A stretch of 64,000 nt of DNA, from assembly GCA_035235625.1 (NCBI GenBank), contig CP141141.1, positions 7,802,968 through 7,866,967 of the forward strand, read 5' to 3'. Below the pieces are notes generated by a model. That model saw nothing but the letters and a program-made list of their open reading frames with translations. It was not told the origin of the DNA and did no database searches. How positions within the stretch are numbered: the stretch's first letter is position 1; every line of letters begins with the position of its first letter. Shown one piece after another: positions 37,091-48,627 of the stretch. The translations under genes and the position numbers were made by a program. The stretch comes from Saururus chinensis. Its lineage: Eukaryota; Streptophyta; Magnoliopsida; Piperales; Saururaceae.

Positions 37091-37389
37091 AGTCTTTGTA
37101 AAAAAACAAAAATATATATTATACTTTAACATATCTTTTATAATATTATTATTTATTTATTTACATGAAATTATTTCATTATTATTATTTTTAAATTTTT
37201 TTTATTAACCCTTAGTTTGAGAGAAAGAATCTTTTGTCAAACTTTTGTTTTTATTTTGCTCTGTCATAGACATATCTAAACGGATAAATACATAGTTTGC
37301 ATAAAAACAAATGGCTGCATATATATCCATCTGTTTACACCCTTAGCCTGAATGTTTTAAAAGTAGGCCGTGCTATTGACTCGGGTGGA

Positions 37390-37733
37390 CAGTTCAATTC
37401 AATCCAGTTCGACCAATGAGTTAATTAGGTTGAACGAGTTGTTGATGTCATTAAAACTAGTAACACTATTTGTTTGACATTAATTAATAGGCTTTAGTTT
37501 ATTTTAAAAAATAAAAAAATTGTTAATGTAGTATAGAAAAAATATAAAAGGGTGTTGTTAACCCCACCTAAAATCTGTCCAATAATTTTTATACAAAGTT
37601 TGTACTTAGGTTTTGCTTGAATAGAAAAAAGTAGTCTCGGGTCTATTTTTCTTTGCCCGGCTTGAGCTCCTTGAGCACCTAGCCTATAAAATAGTTCATG
37701 GCACAAAAAGATTAGGTGGTTGGTTAAGTTCAA
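37390..37733. repeat. Tandem duplication, first unit
   Basis: A ~340-bp unit from CAATTCAATCCAGTTCGACC to CATGGCACAAAAAGATTA. The second unit follows directly at about 37730-37901 and resumes at 39512-39668 after an LTR-1 insertion. The two units differ by scattered substitutions and short indels. They are noncoding. Confidence 0.8.
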
Positions 37734-39668
37734 TCCAGTTCGACCGGTGAGTTAATTAGGTTGAACGAGTTGTTGATGTCATTAAAACTAGTAACTATCT
37801 TTGTTTGACATTAATTAATAGGCTTTAGTTTATTTTAAAAAATTTAAGAGTTGTTAATGTAATATAGAAAAAATATAAAACAATAAAAGGGGTGTTGTTA
37901 ATGTAACGACCTGAATTTTGTGGGTTATTAAGTTTTTGTCCTACTTAAATTATAAGTTACAGTTGATGTAGTTTGAAAGGGTAGAACGGTTTTTGAGTTA
38001 GATACCGAGCTTGAAAAGGGTTGGCTGTGGCGAATTGCGAAGACACAATTCTTTTAAGGAGAGATAGGGCACGAGAACTCGAATAATTCTAATATCATCA
38101 ACGAATTTTATTATTGATATTATGATTTGCTTGGACCTGTATAGTTTTTATGGTTTATGTTGTTATTTGTTTCGATTTTTGATATTGATGTTGTGATAGT
38201 AATTTATCACTATCTTAAGATTATTGAAAGATTAATTAATGGGGTTTGATAGCTTTGGATTAGGCGAGAACACCTAATCAAGATAAAGACTAAAATACCT
38301 CAGAGGGGTCTAGGACTAGTTCATACGTGAACAAAACCTTTGACCTGACGATTTGCCTTGGTTGATGAACCGATGGCATGTCTCGAGTTGTAAACCTTAG
38401 TCTAGAATGGACTAATAGGGTTTGGGATAGTCATTCGGAACCCTGGCTTATAGATGAGCAAGATAGGATTCAGAATGGTTTCCTGAGTTTTAGCTCTAAT
38501 GAGGAGCCGCTGATTTGACCGTGTAGTTGCACCTCTCCATTGGAGGGAGTTCTTTGTGAGCCGGGCTCACCGCAGATCTATTGAGGATCTTTTAGTGTAC
38601 ACGCAATTAGGGTCGCTAACATCCTGCTTGGTTGGCATCTCTGACCACTTCTGTTCAGGTGCAGTTGTGGGTCATGCCCTTCCACTCCGGTCAGGTCCTT
38701 ATGGACTAGGTTGGGAGATGGCACTTCCTGGTGGATTCCAGGATGTTTCATTGTCATTTGTCACTTAGGTTGATATCTAATGAGTCTATCTGTTATTGGG
38801 ATTAGACAGGGATATTAATTATCGAACAATGGTTCAAGAAATAATTAATAACATTGATTGATATTGCTTGTTTAATTAAAACAAGTGGAACAATTAAAGG
38901 ACTTGCATAAAATGTAGGTTGCTTGAAAATACTTAAGCATTACATGTGTGATGTTATGCTTCTTAGTATAGTGTAGTATTAGGTAGAACTACGTCTGGAT
39001 CCAAGCTTGTTGGAAACATTGGAGATGTTGTCTGATGAGTACGTAGGCAACTAACATCGGGTGATGTTGGCCCGATCCGAAAAATATTAACAAAACCTTT
39101 TGTCCTTTGGAAGCTCTTCTCCTGAAAGTGGAGAGATTTCATTGTTGTTATTGTGGTTGTTTTGTTTGGTTTGTTGCAGATTCTCTAAGCGACAACTGGT
39201 GAAATCAAGAAAGGTGAGCACAAGAAGAAGATTTTGCGTTTCTGCAACTCCAATACGTAAGTGTACCTTAAGCGTGAGAGTCAACTTATTATTTATTTTC
39301 AGACGGGTGACAGACTTGTACTTAGATGGATGAGCTGGTCTTTATGAATTTTCAGACGTTAAATAATATCATATGATTTGATATACGTATTTATGAACCC
39401 CAATTATCATGACCTAAATATTTAATCGAATGGTTTGTTTTGTATTAAAAAAAAATTCTACCTACTGTTCTTACTATTTAAAAATACTTTTGAAAAATTC
39501 GGGTTGTGACAGTTAACCCCACCTAAAATCTGTCTAATAAATTTTTTTATAAATTTATACTTAGGTTTGGCTTGAATAGAAAAAAGTAGTGGCGGGTCTA
39601 CTTTTCTTTGTCTGGCTTGAGCTCCATGAGCACCTAGCCTATAAAATAGTTCATGGCACAAAAAGATT
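37734..39668. repeat. Tandem duplication, second unit split by an insertion
   Basis: Positions 37734-37901 and 39512-39668 together match the first unit. The join GTGTTGTTAA|CCCCACC is uninterrupted in the first unit, which confirms the insertion point. Confidence 0.8.
37902..39511 (+). mobile_element. Solo-LTR-like element, family LTR-1, copy 3
   Basis: It starts TGTAACGACCTGAATTTTG and ends CGGGTTGTGACA, flanked by the exact duplication GTTAA (37897-37901 and 39512-39516). From about 38066 to the end it matches 5393-6853 closely. Its first ~165 bp do not resemble the 5' part of the copy at 3542, so the two share a 3' module but not a 5' one. Its open frames are noncoding by position and lack domains. 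Confidence 0.85.
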
Positions 39669-39924
39669 AAAAAAATAATTAACTGAATCTCTTACTCCTC
39701 ATAAGAAGTGCATTAGAAGCTTCCTAATTGATGGGAGGTTGAGAAATATGATAATGTGGCCATTTCTCGATATTTAGTGTAATCTTTCAGAACAAAAGCT
39801 ACAAAACAAAACCTCCACTACCCACTAGTGCATGTCCAATTGGCCATTCTTACCTCAAACCCACTCATGAAAAGCACTTCTGTTTGGATAACTACTATAT
39901 AAGATCAGAGACGCATATTTAATT

Positions 39925-40894
39925 GGAAAAATTATTTAAATAATAATTTAAAAAAATAATTATTAATTTAAATTATTTTGGAAAATATTTTTCAAAATAG
40001 TGTTAGTTTTCGCCACACAGGTACCAGTTGTGACTTTTTTTTTAATTTTAATTGATTTAGTCATTTAGAACGACGAAATCAAGTTTATGTTGATTTCGTC
40101 GTTTTAAACGATGAAATTGTTTAAAAAAAAATTTTAAAAAAGGTGCATGGAGTTGTACATGGATAGACGATTGCATGATCTTGTTTGCATCGTCGGGCCG
40201 ACAAGAGCAAGGTCAATGACTCAAATGCCCCCTCCAGGGGCACTGGAGTTGTGGTCGAAATCTCAGCAGAAGATCTAGCGTAAGGGGTCGCAGTTGTAGA
40301 TGCGGAAGCCGCGATTAGTACCGGCATCGGGAGTAAAAAATTAAATAATCAATTACATGGTATATATTTATTATAATTAATTAACTTTTATTTTTCAATT
40401 ACGTTATGCAAGCATGTTGTTTTATGTGCAAGCTATTTGAAACCTTTAGAAACCATCTTAAGTATGGTGATTTCATCATATGGTCATTTCTATATGTATT
40501 TTTGTGTTTTTTGTCTTGATCATTTGCACCTATGTTGTAGCAGCATGCTTTTTTATATGTAAGTGAACTGCTATTTTGTTTTATATGTAAGTGATGTTTT
40601 GTTTGACCTGCAAAATGCTGACTTTTGACTGTATGACGTGGAGAGTGTTAGAAAGTGTTGATTTTTTTACTAAGTGCTGATTTTTTACTATTTGACATGC
40701 TAATTTTTTATGTAAGGGTCGTGATTTCGTCATTTTGAACAACGAAATTACATGAAACGTGCTAATTTTTTGTGTAAGTATCGTGATTTTATCGTGCCTG
40801 CGTGGCAAAAACCAATATCACTTTAAAAAATATTTTCCAAAATAATTTAAATTAATAATTATTTTTTAAACATTATTATTTAAATAATTTTTCC
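39925..40894. mobile_element. Short nonautonomous MULE
   Basis: The ends are near-perfect inverted repeats of about 100 bp: GGAAAAATTATTTAAATAAT at the left and its reverse complement at the right. The exact 9-bp duplication TATTTAATT flanks it (39916-39924 and 40895-40903). Subterminal TTTCGTCGTTTTAAACGA hairpins lie at 40060-40120, and related words at 40716-40770. The middle (40130-40330) is less AT-rich with a 68-codon minus-strand frame (contains ARSSAEISTTTPVPLEGAFE) that I do not recognise and that may be a captured gene fragment. The related tandem sequence at 41755-41775 shows the unfilled site. Confidence 0.9.
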
Positions 40895-40903
40895 TATTTA
40901 ATT

Positions 40904-41757
40904 ACACTCTATCTAGTCATCCTCTTTAAGGGCTATTTGGGTACTGAATTATGAGAAGATTCATTTGATTCAGTGTCAATTCAACACTAAATTTTTAGAA
41001 TCCTGTTTATGTACAGAAGCTGCGCTGAATTAAAAATTCATTACTGTAGTTATTTTTAATTACTGTAGTTAGATTCAAGCCGTTTCAAGCCTAAATCGGC
41101 TTGGATCACTGAATCACCTCATTCGATTCAATCTCCTAATTATCATTTTAAAAATTATAAATTTTATATTTTTTAATGGTTATCGTTCATATCGATTTGA
41201 GCCTCGACAAATATGTAATATAGGTAAAACCTATTTTAAAATTACCTGCCCTTCTGAGATCTTCTTTGATAGAGCTTAAATTTATAAACATATAAAGAAA
41301 GTGTACATCCGAGTTTGAAAAAGAAAGTTATATTAGTTTAAAGTTTTAAAATTAAATTTGACATGACATCTAAATTTATTCTAATAAATTTACTTCCTAA
41401 AAATAATTCAATTTTAATAATAATAATTTTTTTATATTAATTTACTATTAAATTAATTAAATACCCAAACAACCGCTTAATCTCTCCTCATTTAAAAGGC
41501 ACGCGTGTAAAACACACACTAGGAGCAAAAGCGGACCTCACCCTAGAAACCCTCGCTGTGCCAAGATGCTAATCGAAATGCACATAATGATCAGAATAAA
41601 AGCACTGAAATCTGCCACGCATTCGTCCGTATTTCAAGAAAACGAGATGCCAACTAAATTGAGCCCAAGCATTTCCCCCGCGTCCCACATTAATGGCTAC
41701 ATTTGAGTAAATATTTACCGAAGACACAAGAAGTAGATTAAGCTCAGAGAAGAAAGT
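40904..41757. repeat. EF1A downstream duplication, copy A
   Basis: Apart from a MITE at 40930-41476, this matches 41758-42060: both have CTATCTAG...ATCCTCTTTAA, CGTGTAAA.CACACA, GCACTGAAATCTGC and TTGAGCCC.AGCATTTCCC. It is a diverged tandem duplicate lying 3' of EF1A. No protein frame is preserved. Confidence 0.75.
40930..41476. mobile_element. MITE, Harbinger/hAT-like
   Basis: The termini are GGGCTATTTGGGTA and TACCCAAACAACCGC, with TTAA on both sides. Copy B of the duplication reads CCTCTTTAATCTCTC without the insert, which fixes the borders. The interior shares GACATGACATCTAAATTTAT and neighbouring sequence with the arms of the inverted repeat at 55180-56257, so both belong to one family. 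Confidence 0.75.
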
Positions 41758-42060
41758 TTAATTGCACTTTATCTAGCTATCCTCTTTAATCTCTCGTCGT
41801 CTGAAGGCCAGGCGTGTAAAGCACACATTCGGAGCAAAAGTATAAACGAGCCCCAACAGATGACCTCACTCAAGAAACTCTCTGTAACAAGAAGCTAACC
41901 AAAACGCACACAATGACTAGAATAAACGCACTGAAATCTGCTACGTATTCGTGCTGTTCTTCAAGAAAACGAGATTCCAACCAATTTGAGCCCGAGCATT
42001 TCCCGGTCCCACATTAATAGTTTCATTTGAGTATGTATTTACCGAAAATGGGCTCACAAG
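41758..42060. repeat. EF1A downstream duplication, copy B (empty sites)
   Basis: An uninterrupted version of copy A. It retains TTTAATTGCACTTTATCTAG, corresponding to the target of the MULE at 39925, and CTCTTTAATCTC, corresponding to the target of the MITE at 40930. Confidence 0.75.
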
Positions 42061-42314
42061 AAATAATTATGAGTAACTAATGGAGATTACCCAAAAATTA
42101 ACTTTCAATATGACCACGTACTGCTTAATTAGATGTCTCGTATTGGAAAAAAAACACAATGTAAATGAAGTGACAAGCATCCGCCATGATTAAATCTCAG
42201 TCCAATTGCTCAACAGCAAAAACTCGCCAATAATGCAGAACACGAAAACAAAAATGAACTATCATCAGAGAGGCAATGACCTCGCGGACTGGATACTCGT
42301 AATAACTAAAAGGC

Positions 42315-44648
42315 TTACTTACCCTTTTTGGCAGCAGATTTGGTGACCTTGGCACCAGTGGGATCTTTCTTCTCAACGCTCTTGATGACTCCCACAGCAA
42401 CAGTCTGGCGCATGTCTCTCACGGCAAACCGACCAAGTGGAGGATACTCAGAGAAGGTCTCCACTACCATGGGCTTGGTCGGAATCATTTTCACTAACCC
42501 TGCATCACCGTTCTTCAAAAACTTGGGCTCCTTCTCGAGCTCCTTACCAGATCGCCTGTCTATCTTGGTCAGGATCTCAGCAAATTTGACAGCAATGTGG
42601 GAGGTGTGGCAGTCGAGCACTGGTGCATATCCATTTCCGATCTGGCCAGGGTGGTTCATGATGATGACCTGAGATGTGAAGTTGGCAGCCTCCTTCGCAG
42701 GATCATCCTTGGAGTTGGAGGCAACAAATCCACGCTTAAGATCCTTGACAGCAACATTCTTCACATTGAAACCAACGTTGTCACCAGGCAGAGCCTCTTG
42801 GAGGGCCTCGTGGTGCATCTCCACAGACTTAACTTCAGTCGTCAATCCAGTGGGGCCAAAGGTGACGACCATACCAGGCTTGATAAAACCAGTTTCAACA
42901 CGACCCACTGGTACAGTTCCAATACCACCAATCTTGTAGACATCCTGTAGAGGAAGGCGCAGAGGCTTGTCGGAGGGCCTCTTGGGCTCCAGAATCATGT
43001 CAAGGGCATCAAGCAGAGTAGGGCCCTTGTACCAGTCAAGGTTAGTCGATCTCTCAATCATGTTGTCACCTTCGAACCCAGAGATGGGAACAAAAGGGAT
43101 CTTGTCTGGGTTGTAACCAACCTTCTTCAGGTACGATGACACTTCCTTAACAATTTCATCGTACCGAGCCTTAGAATACTTTGGGGTTGTGGCATCCATC
43201 TACATGGAAAGTGTTTTAAAAAAATACAAATCAGTGAGTACAAACAATTGCAGTCCCTTGCGAATATTCACATAAACATGCCAACAAAAAAGCAATACGA
43301 TATTATCCGATGTTTAAATACAGCCAGAAGGAGGGCTTGAACCTCCATCCTTGTGACTATCCAGCCACATGCTCAAGCCATTTGAGCTATTCTAGCTTAT
43401 CACAGAGTTAAGGAATGCAGCTGGAACGAGCCCCCAGATGGAGTGAATGCCTGGGACCACAGTATGAAGAAGATATGAATCCATCCAATACTCCCCAGTA
43501 GCACTTACACCATAGAAAAGGCGGTCCAGAAAAACATATTAACATAAGCATGTTGTTTACATACATAACAGTATACAACATAAAAAATCAACAAAATTGC
43601 CTAAAAATAATGAAAAATCCTACACTGCAATTTGTCACTTTGGAAAAATTGTTACTCAGAAAGACAATAAGATGTAGAGCAATAACTAAGCACAAATCAC
43701 GAACAATAAACAACTTAAACTACTGAGAGCAACTTTAGCATAAAAATTCAAATGGCTTGCTAACAGTGAAATCAACCCAAAATCAAATGCCGCATACATT
43801 TAATAAACGACAAATCTCACCTTATGCACATGTGGCAAAAATGATATAAATAAGAGAATGAAATTTCTAGAAAGGATAAGGTCATGAGACATCAAATATC
43901 CTGCATCTTAAAGATGAAGAAAAGTATCACATCACTAATGATGCCAATATACTCGTGCACATCCTAACATAAAGCCAATAATTATCAAATTCCATCGTCG
44001 AGTAAATAATCTTCAGATTCAGATGCACAAAGATGAATCCTATACCAAAGAAATATTACAATTGTACACGACCGATAAACAGAGACGTAGAAATTGTTTT
44101 AAGTTTGAAAATAACAACATATAAAACAGATGACGATTTACACTTGCTTGGCGCAGATAACTCCAACAAAATAATTACTGCATTACCTTGTTGCAGCAGC
44201 AAATCATCTGCTTTACTCCGAGAGTGAAGGCGAGCAGCGCGTGCTCACGGGTCTGACCATCCTTGGAGATACCGGCCTCAAAACCACCAGTTGTAGAGTC
44301 AATAATCAGGACAGCACAATCGGCCTGGGAGGTGCCAGTAATCATGTTTTTGATGAAGTCACGATGGCCAGGGGCATCAATGACAGTGCAGTAGTACTTG
44401 GTGGTCTCAAATTTCCACAGAGCAATATCAATGGTGATACCACGTTCACGCTCAGCCTTGAGCTTGTCAAGCACCCAGGCGTACTTGAATGACCGCTTGT
44501 TCATCTCGGCAGCCTCCTTCTCGAACCTCTCGATCACACGCTTGTCGATACCGCCAAGCTTGTAGATCAGGTGGCCGGTGGTGGTCGACTTGCCAGAGTC
44601 GACATGGCCAATGACCACAATGTTGATGTGGACCTTCTCCTTACCCAT
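42315..44648 (-). CDS. EF1A: Translation elongation factor 1-alpha
   Basis: GTPase that brings aminoacyl-tRNA to the ribosomal A site in the cytosol. Two coding exons lie on the minus strand: 44648-44187 (154 codons) and 43199-42315 (294 codons plus stop). The 987-bp intron (44186-43200) has GT...AG ends. Together they give 448 residues, the usual plant length. G1 is GHVDSGKS (14-21), G3 DAPGH (91-95), and G4 NKMD (153-156); the intron falls between NK and MD. The later domains read [16 protein letters not shown] and [14 protein letters not shown], and the C-terminus is Lys-rich. The start [20 protein letters not shown] is the conserved EF1A start. The frame is intact, so it is probably functional. 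The intron holds a tRNA-like sequence (43322-43397). Confidence 0.97.
43322..43397 (-). ncRNA. tRNA-like cloverleaf in the EF1A intron
   Basis: On the minus strand AGCTAGAA pairs with TTCTGGCT as an acceptor. GCTC...GAGC forms a D arm around an A box (TAGCTCAAATGG). GGAGG TTCAAGC CCTCC forms a perfect T arm. A 5-nt variable loop is present. The anticodon arm (TGTGGCTGGATAGTCACA) gives an 8-nt or 6-nt loop depending on pairing rather than seven, so no anticodon can be assigned. It may be a tRNA pseudogene or the head of a SINE in the same orientation as EF1A. Confidence 0.5.
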
Positions 44649-44650
44649 GG

Positions 44651-45047
44651 CTAAAAATCAAGCCTTTATGAATAAACCTGATGACTCAAAAACAAAAAAA
44701 TATATCTTTTTAAAAATGTGATGCAGTACAGAGCAAATAATCCACATAGAACCACCATTTCTTATCGTAGTTAACAAAATCAGGTACACATTCGACATCA
44801 TAAGGGAAGAGTAAATAAGGCATCCAAAGAAAATAAAAACGCTTTCCTGCAATAAATCTGCTTCAGTCATATGATCATCAATTCGCATCTTCGACATCAA
44901 ATACTAGTATGATGTTAAGCAAAATTTACTCAAAAAACACGCTTTTTCAATCAAAATTTAAAAAAAGACATCAAAAAATAGCGATTCACCAAAATTTGGA
45001 GCAATCATACAAACGAAAGAAAAGGGAATAACGGGGGTGGTCCGAAC
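44651..45047 (-). other. Probable EF1A leader intron
   Basis: On the minus strand a donor AATAAG|GTTCGG lies at 45047 and an acceptor TTTTTAG|CC lies two bases before the ATG. Plant EF1A genes commonly have a leader intron ending just upstream of the start codon. There is no transcript evidence here. Confidence 0.6.
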
Positions 45048-45250
45048 CTTATTCGTGAGATTGGGAGCTCTCGGAGCTTGGGAAGAAGGCAGAGGGAGAA
45101 TGCGTGGGATGCGGGGACAGGGTACTAATAGGTGCTCACCCTTAGGGTTTCTTTCTCACCCGTCGGATTGGTTCACAATCGGACGGTTAAAATTGCCAAA
45201 GGCCCTTTTTCGTACCCGGAAGACCGCAAAATGGTACGGGCCGGTTTGGG
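45048..45250 (-). promoter_or_regulatory. EF1A 5' leader and promoter with telo box
   Basis: A pyrimidine-rich leader (CATTCTCCCTCTGCCTTCTT on the minus strand) lies at about 45065-45100. The minus strand carries AAACCCTAA at 45142-45150, the telo-box motif typical of plant EF1A and ribosomal-protein promoters. A clear TATA box was not seen; TATTAGTA near 45125 is the nearest candidate. Confidence 0.6.
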
Positions 45251-47325
45251 TTGGAGGAATATGCTCACAATTCCGGGTATTAGCCAAAAATAATGCCCAC
45301 CGAGCCGGCTGCATAAACTTAGAAAGCGTTGGTAAGCGTTAATGGCAGTGATGCTAACGTGCTCTAAAGCATATTTCGTCATGGATAAAATTTATGTATT
45401 TCATTGCCACTCCCAATAAGGAGTATAAAAAATATTTTCCTAAACTTATTCCACTTCTTATATCTTTATTTATAACTCTTGTATTAGTTAAAATAATTTT
45501 AGTTATTCTATATTTATTATTTTTAATCGGTTATCTATTATTTCATGAGAATTTATAAATTAATGTAATCTCGTTTTTCCTAACAAAAGCCATAAGGGAA
45601 ATTTGAAGTAATATGCACATAGTTTTGCAATTTTAAGGGCTTCTTGCTATTTTTTTAATTTTATCTTTTAAAACTTAAAGATAATTTTTTAATTCACATT
45701 TTCTTCATCTTATGTTCGTATACTTGGTGTAGCAACCTAGGTTTCTTTTTTATAGTAGTAGCAATCATCTTCTTCCTCATCAGGTTTGACTTATGTGGTT
45801 ATTGTTAGGTCATTCATACCTAGTATGGTTCTCTTTGTGACAAATACTCTCTTCATCCTAAATTAATATTTCTATTTGATAATAAAATTTATTTTATATT
45901 AATAGCTTCATTTTGTATAATTTAAATAATTTAGTACTTAAAAAAGAGTATCATAAGTTTATTTTCCCTTCTTATAGACATAGATTTTATCATTTAATAA
46001 AAATTATTATTTTTTAAATATAACTATTAATATGGGACGAAGGGAGTAACACATATCATCGAGGCACTTTATTTTATCTTGATCACTCACCCTCCTCTTA
46101 ACTTTGGTGGGGTAGGCACTACTTTAGGTATGTGATTATTCTTGGCAATGATGGCATAAATCATAGCCCTTTCTTGTCCCATTAACTAATTTAATCATAA
46201 CTTCTAGAGATTTCTTCACACTCTTGGATTCAGACATAAATTTTCTTTGAAGCGCACTAAACTTCTCTCTCTCATTCTCAAGTTCAATCTTGAGGTCAAC
46301 CATTCCTCCAACTTAGCATTCAACTCACGCAATATATTTGACTTTAAAAAATAAGTTTAATTTTTTTATTTTTCTTTTTTAACTCTTTCTCAAGCCTCTT
46401 AGTATTTCTAATGAATGACATGACATGTTGAATTATATTTCTGTTATGACCCACCTTAGGGGTTAGGTCTCACCTTCATAGTTTATTATAGTTAAAATTT
46501 AATTATTATCAGTAAGAATAGTTTAGTATAATTAGAATTTTATTCTATTTAGGTTTAGGCCAATGTTAGAAGCCTATTCAAATTAAAAGATTGATTAAGA
46601 TTAGGATTCCCATTTGTCTATAGATATGTAGGGGTTTGCCCTATTTCATAATTCAAAAATCAAATTCATAAGTTAATTTAATTTAATTTTATCTTTCAAT
46701 TATTTTTCTTCTATCTTTCTCTCTCATTTGTCTTGTATATACCTCATTAAAACACCATTAAAGCACTTTCAAGAGCCTCGTAATTAAACTTTTGGATCAT
46801 CAATTTGGAGAAAGTCTACATCAGCTTTGTGTACCAATAGAGGTGTGTCTAAGTGTGTTTTTTACCTAATCAAGGTAGTCAGAATTGAATCTCCCTTACT
46901 CTTGATTTCTATGTTGTTTTGAGTATGCATCTTAGGGTTTTAATCAAGAAATAACTTTTCTTCCTTTCTCTTCTTCAAAATTGAGTTTTTGGAATTGGAT
47001 TTTGAGGTAAGTGGCTTTCAATTGCTAATCTACCTTCTTATCATGATTTCCATGTATGGTTTTGCATAATTAAGGCTAGGTTTTTATTAAATCATGTTTG
47101 AATGGTTATTATTAATGATTTGAACAACTATTACCATGTTTTGGATGTCTAAAGCATGTTGTTTAAATTTAGTAGCTGATTCATAATCTTAACTTATGCC
47201 TTATCGTCTGAAATATAATGTTGTTGAATGCTTTAGTGGTTGCATATTTAAGATGCTTTGTGAATAACATGTATCTTCATATTTGTTTATTCTCATATAT
47301 GGAAAAGTTGTTTTTGTTCAAGGTC
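45251..47325. other. Intergenic, possible LTR remnant
   Basis: No gene is supported. From 46442 a TGTTATGACCCACC start followed by AT-rich sequence and a CTCTCTCATTTGTCTTGTATAT segment looks like a retrotransposon LTR, but the other end was not found. At 47331 the stretch is interrupted by an LTR-2 element and resumes at 53943. Confidence 0.35.
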
Positions 47326-48627
47326 TTCCCTGTAAGGTCCTTGATTTTTCTATGATTTTCTGTGATTTTTCTGCTATATTTTTGGTCATTTTCGGCGGGA
47401 AAATATGACGTTTCAGTGTATGTATATTTGTGTATTTTTCCTATATTTTTACCCATAGAGTCGGGTGTGGGGCTTAGTTGCGGGCCACGGGCTTTGCTGC
47501 GCGCTTACGGCACGAATTTTGGAGGTTCGACGCGTAACCAGTGAGTTAACGCGCGTTGGGGATACATTTGGAAAAGAAAAAAAATAAAAAGGAAAAAGAG
47601 GATCGGGATCGCCTGCCCGATCCAGAACCTCCTGGGCGATGAACAGTGCGCCGCCCCCCCTTCCTGTCTGTTCTATGTCCCCACTGGCCACCAGCCGCCG
47701 GCAGGCCCCAGGACGCCAGCACAAGCTCCGCCCCGGCAGTGCGATGCTGAGGGGCCACTGCCCCGGCCGCCCACGGCCGCGCCACCCTCCTTTCCGTTTC
47801 GGCGCTTCCTAAAACCCTCGGGACAACAGCTCTCTCAGCCAGGCAACGGTTTTGACCGCCAACTCTGCCGTCGATGCCGCCACCATCATGTGCTCGCCAT
47901 CAAACGTCATGATTACAAGGTAGGGGAGCTTTGAACTCGTAAATTCATGAAGCATGCTTTGAATGAGTAGCAGCATGCTTTGAATGAGTAGCAGCATGCT
48001 AAGATTGTATGATTCCATACTTGGATGTTAAGTAACGATCCATTGCATGATGTGTGTGTAAGCAAATATGTCAGTATGCTACATATGGATTATGCATGTG
48101 CTAGTGATGGCTAGCGTGCATGTTTGGAGTATGTATGTATGCATGTGCTAGTGATGGCTATCGTGCATGTTTGAAGTATGTATGAATATGTGTGTGTATG
48201 TGCTAGTGATGGCTAGCGTGCATGTTTGTAAGTTACGTATGTATGACCGTATGTGTATGTTATACGTATGTGTGATAGACATATGTATGTATGATGACTA
48301 TTTGACTATGATATGGTTATGTGTAAGTGTATGTGGGCAGAGGTATGAGCGATGAACAGTAAGAGGTGACTGAGATTTTGTCTGGATTTGGATATGGATG
48401 GGTAAGCGTATGACAAAGGACAGAGGATAAGAGTATGACGAGCAAGGATTAGAATGGATCGGTTTGGGTTGGATTGTATGTTGAGGATTGTCAGACAGTA
48501 AGAGTGTTCATAATTGTACAAGCATAACGTACAGATTATGAAGTGAAAAGTAAGTATAATAATAAGTGAGATATAAGTAAGAGGGCGACAACTGGGTTGG
48601 CTCCGAGGAGCGGTATTTGATGATGTC

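Larger units (their letters stand above)
30658..37330 (-). mobile_element. MULE with transposase and plant mobile domain, decayed
   Basis: The left end, GGGAAAATTATTAAAAAAAT, and the block GTAGGCGCCAGCCAAGCGC match the ends of the elements at 9949 and 39925. TTTCGTCC...GGACGAAA subterminal hairpins follow at 30788-31025. On the minus strand the element then carries a MULE transposase (about 37090 down to 33600, interrupted) followed by a plant-mobile-domain gene (33499 to 31488). The right end was not found: AT-rich sequence follows the transposase to about 37330 without a clear inverted copy of the left end, and the copia sequence expected beyond it is not seen. It is therefore truncated or rearranged on that side. 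Confidence 0.7.
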
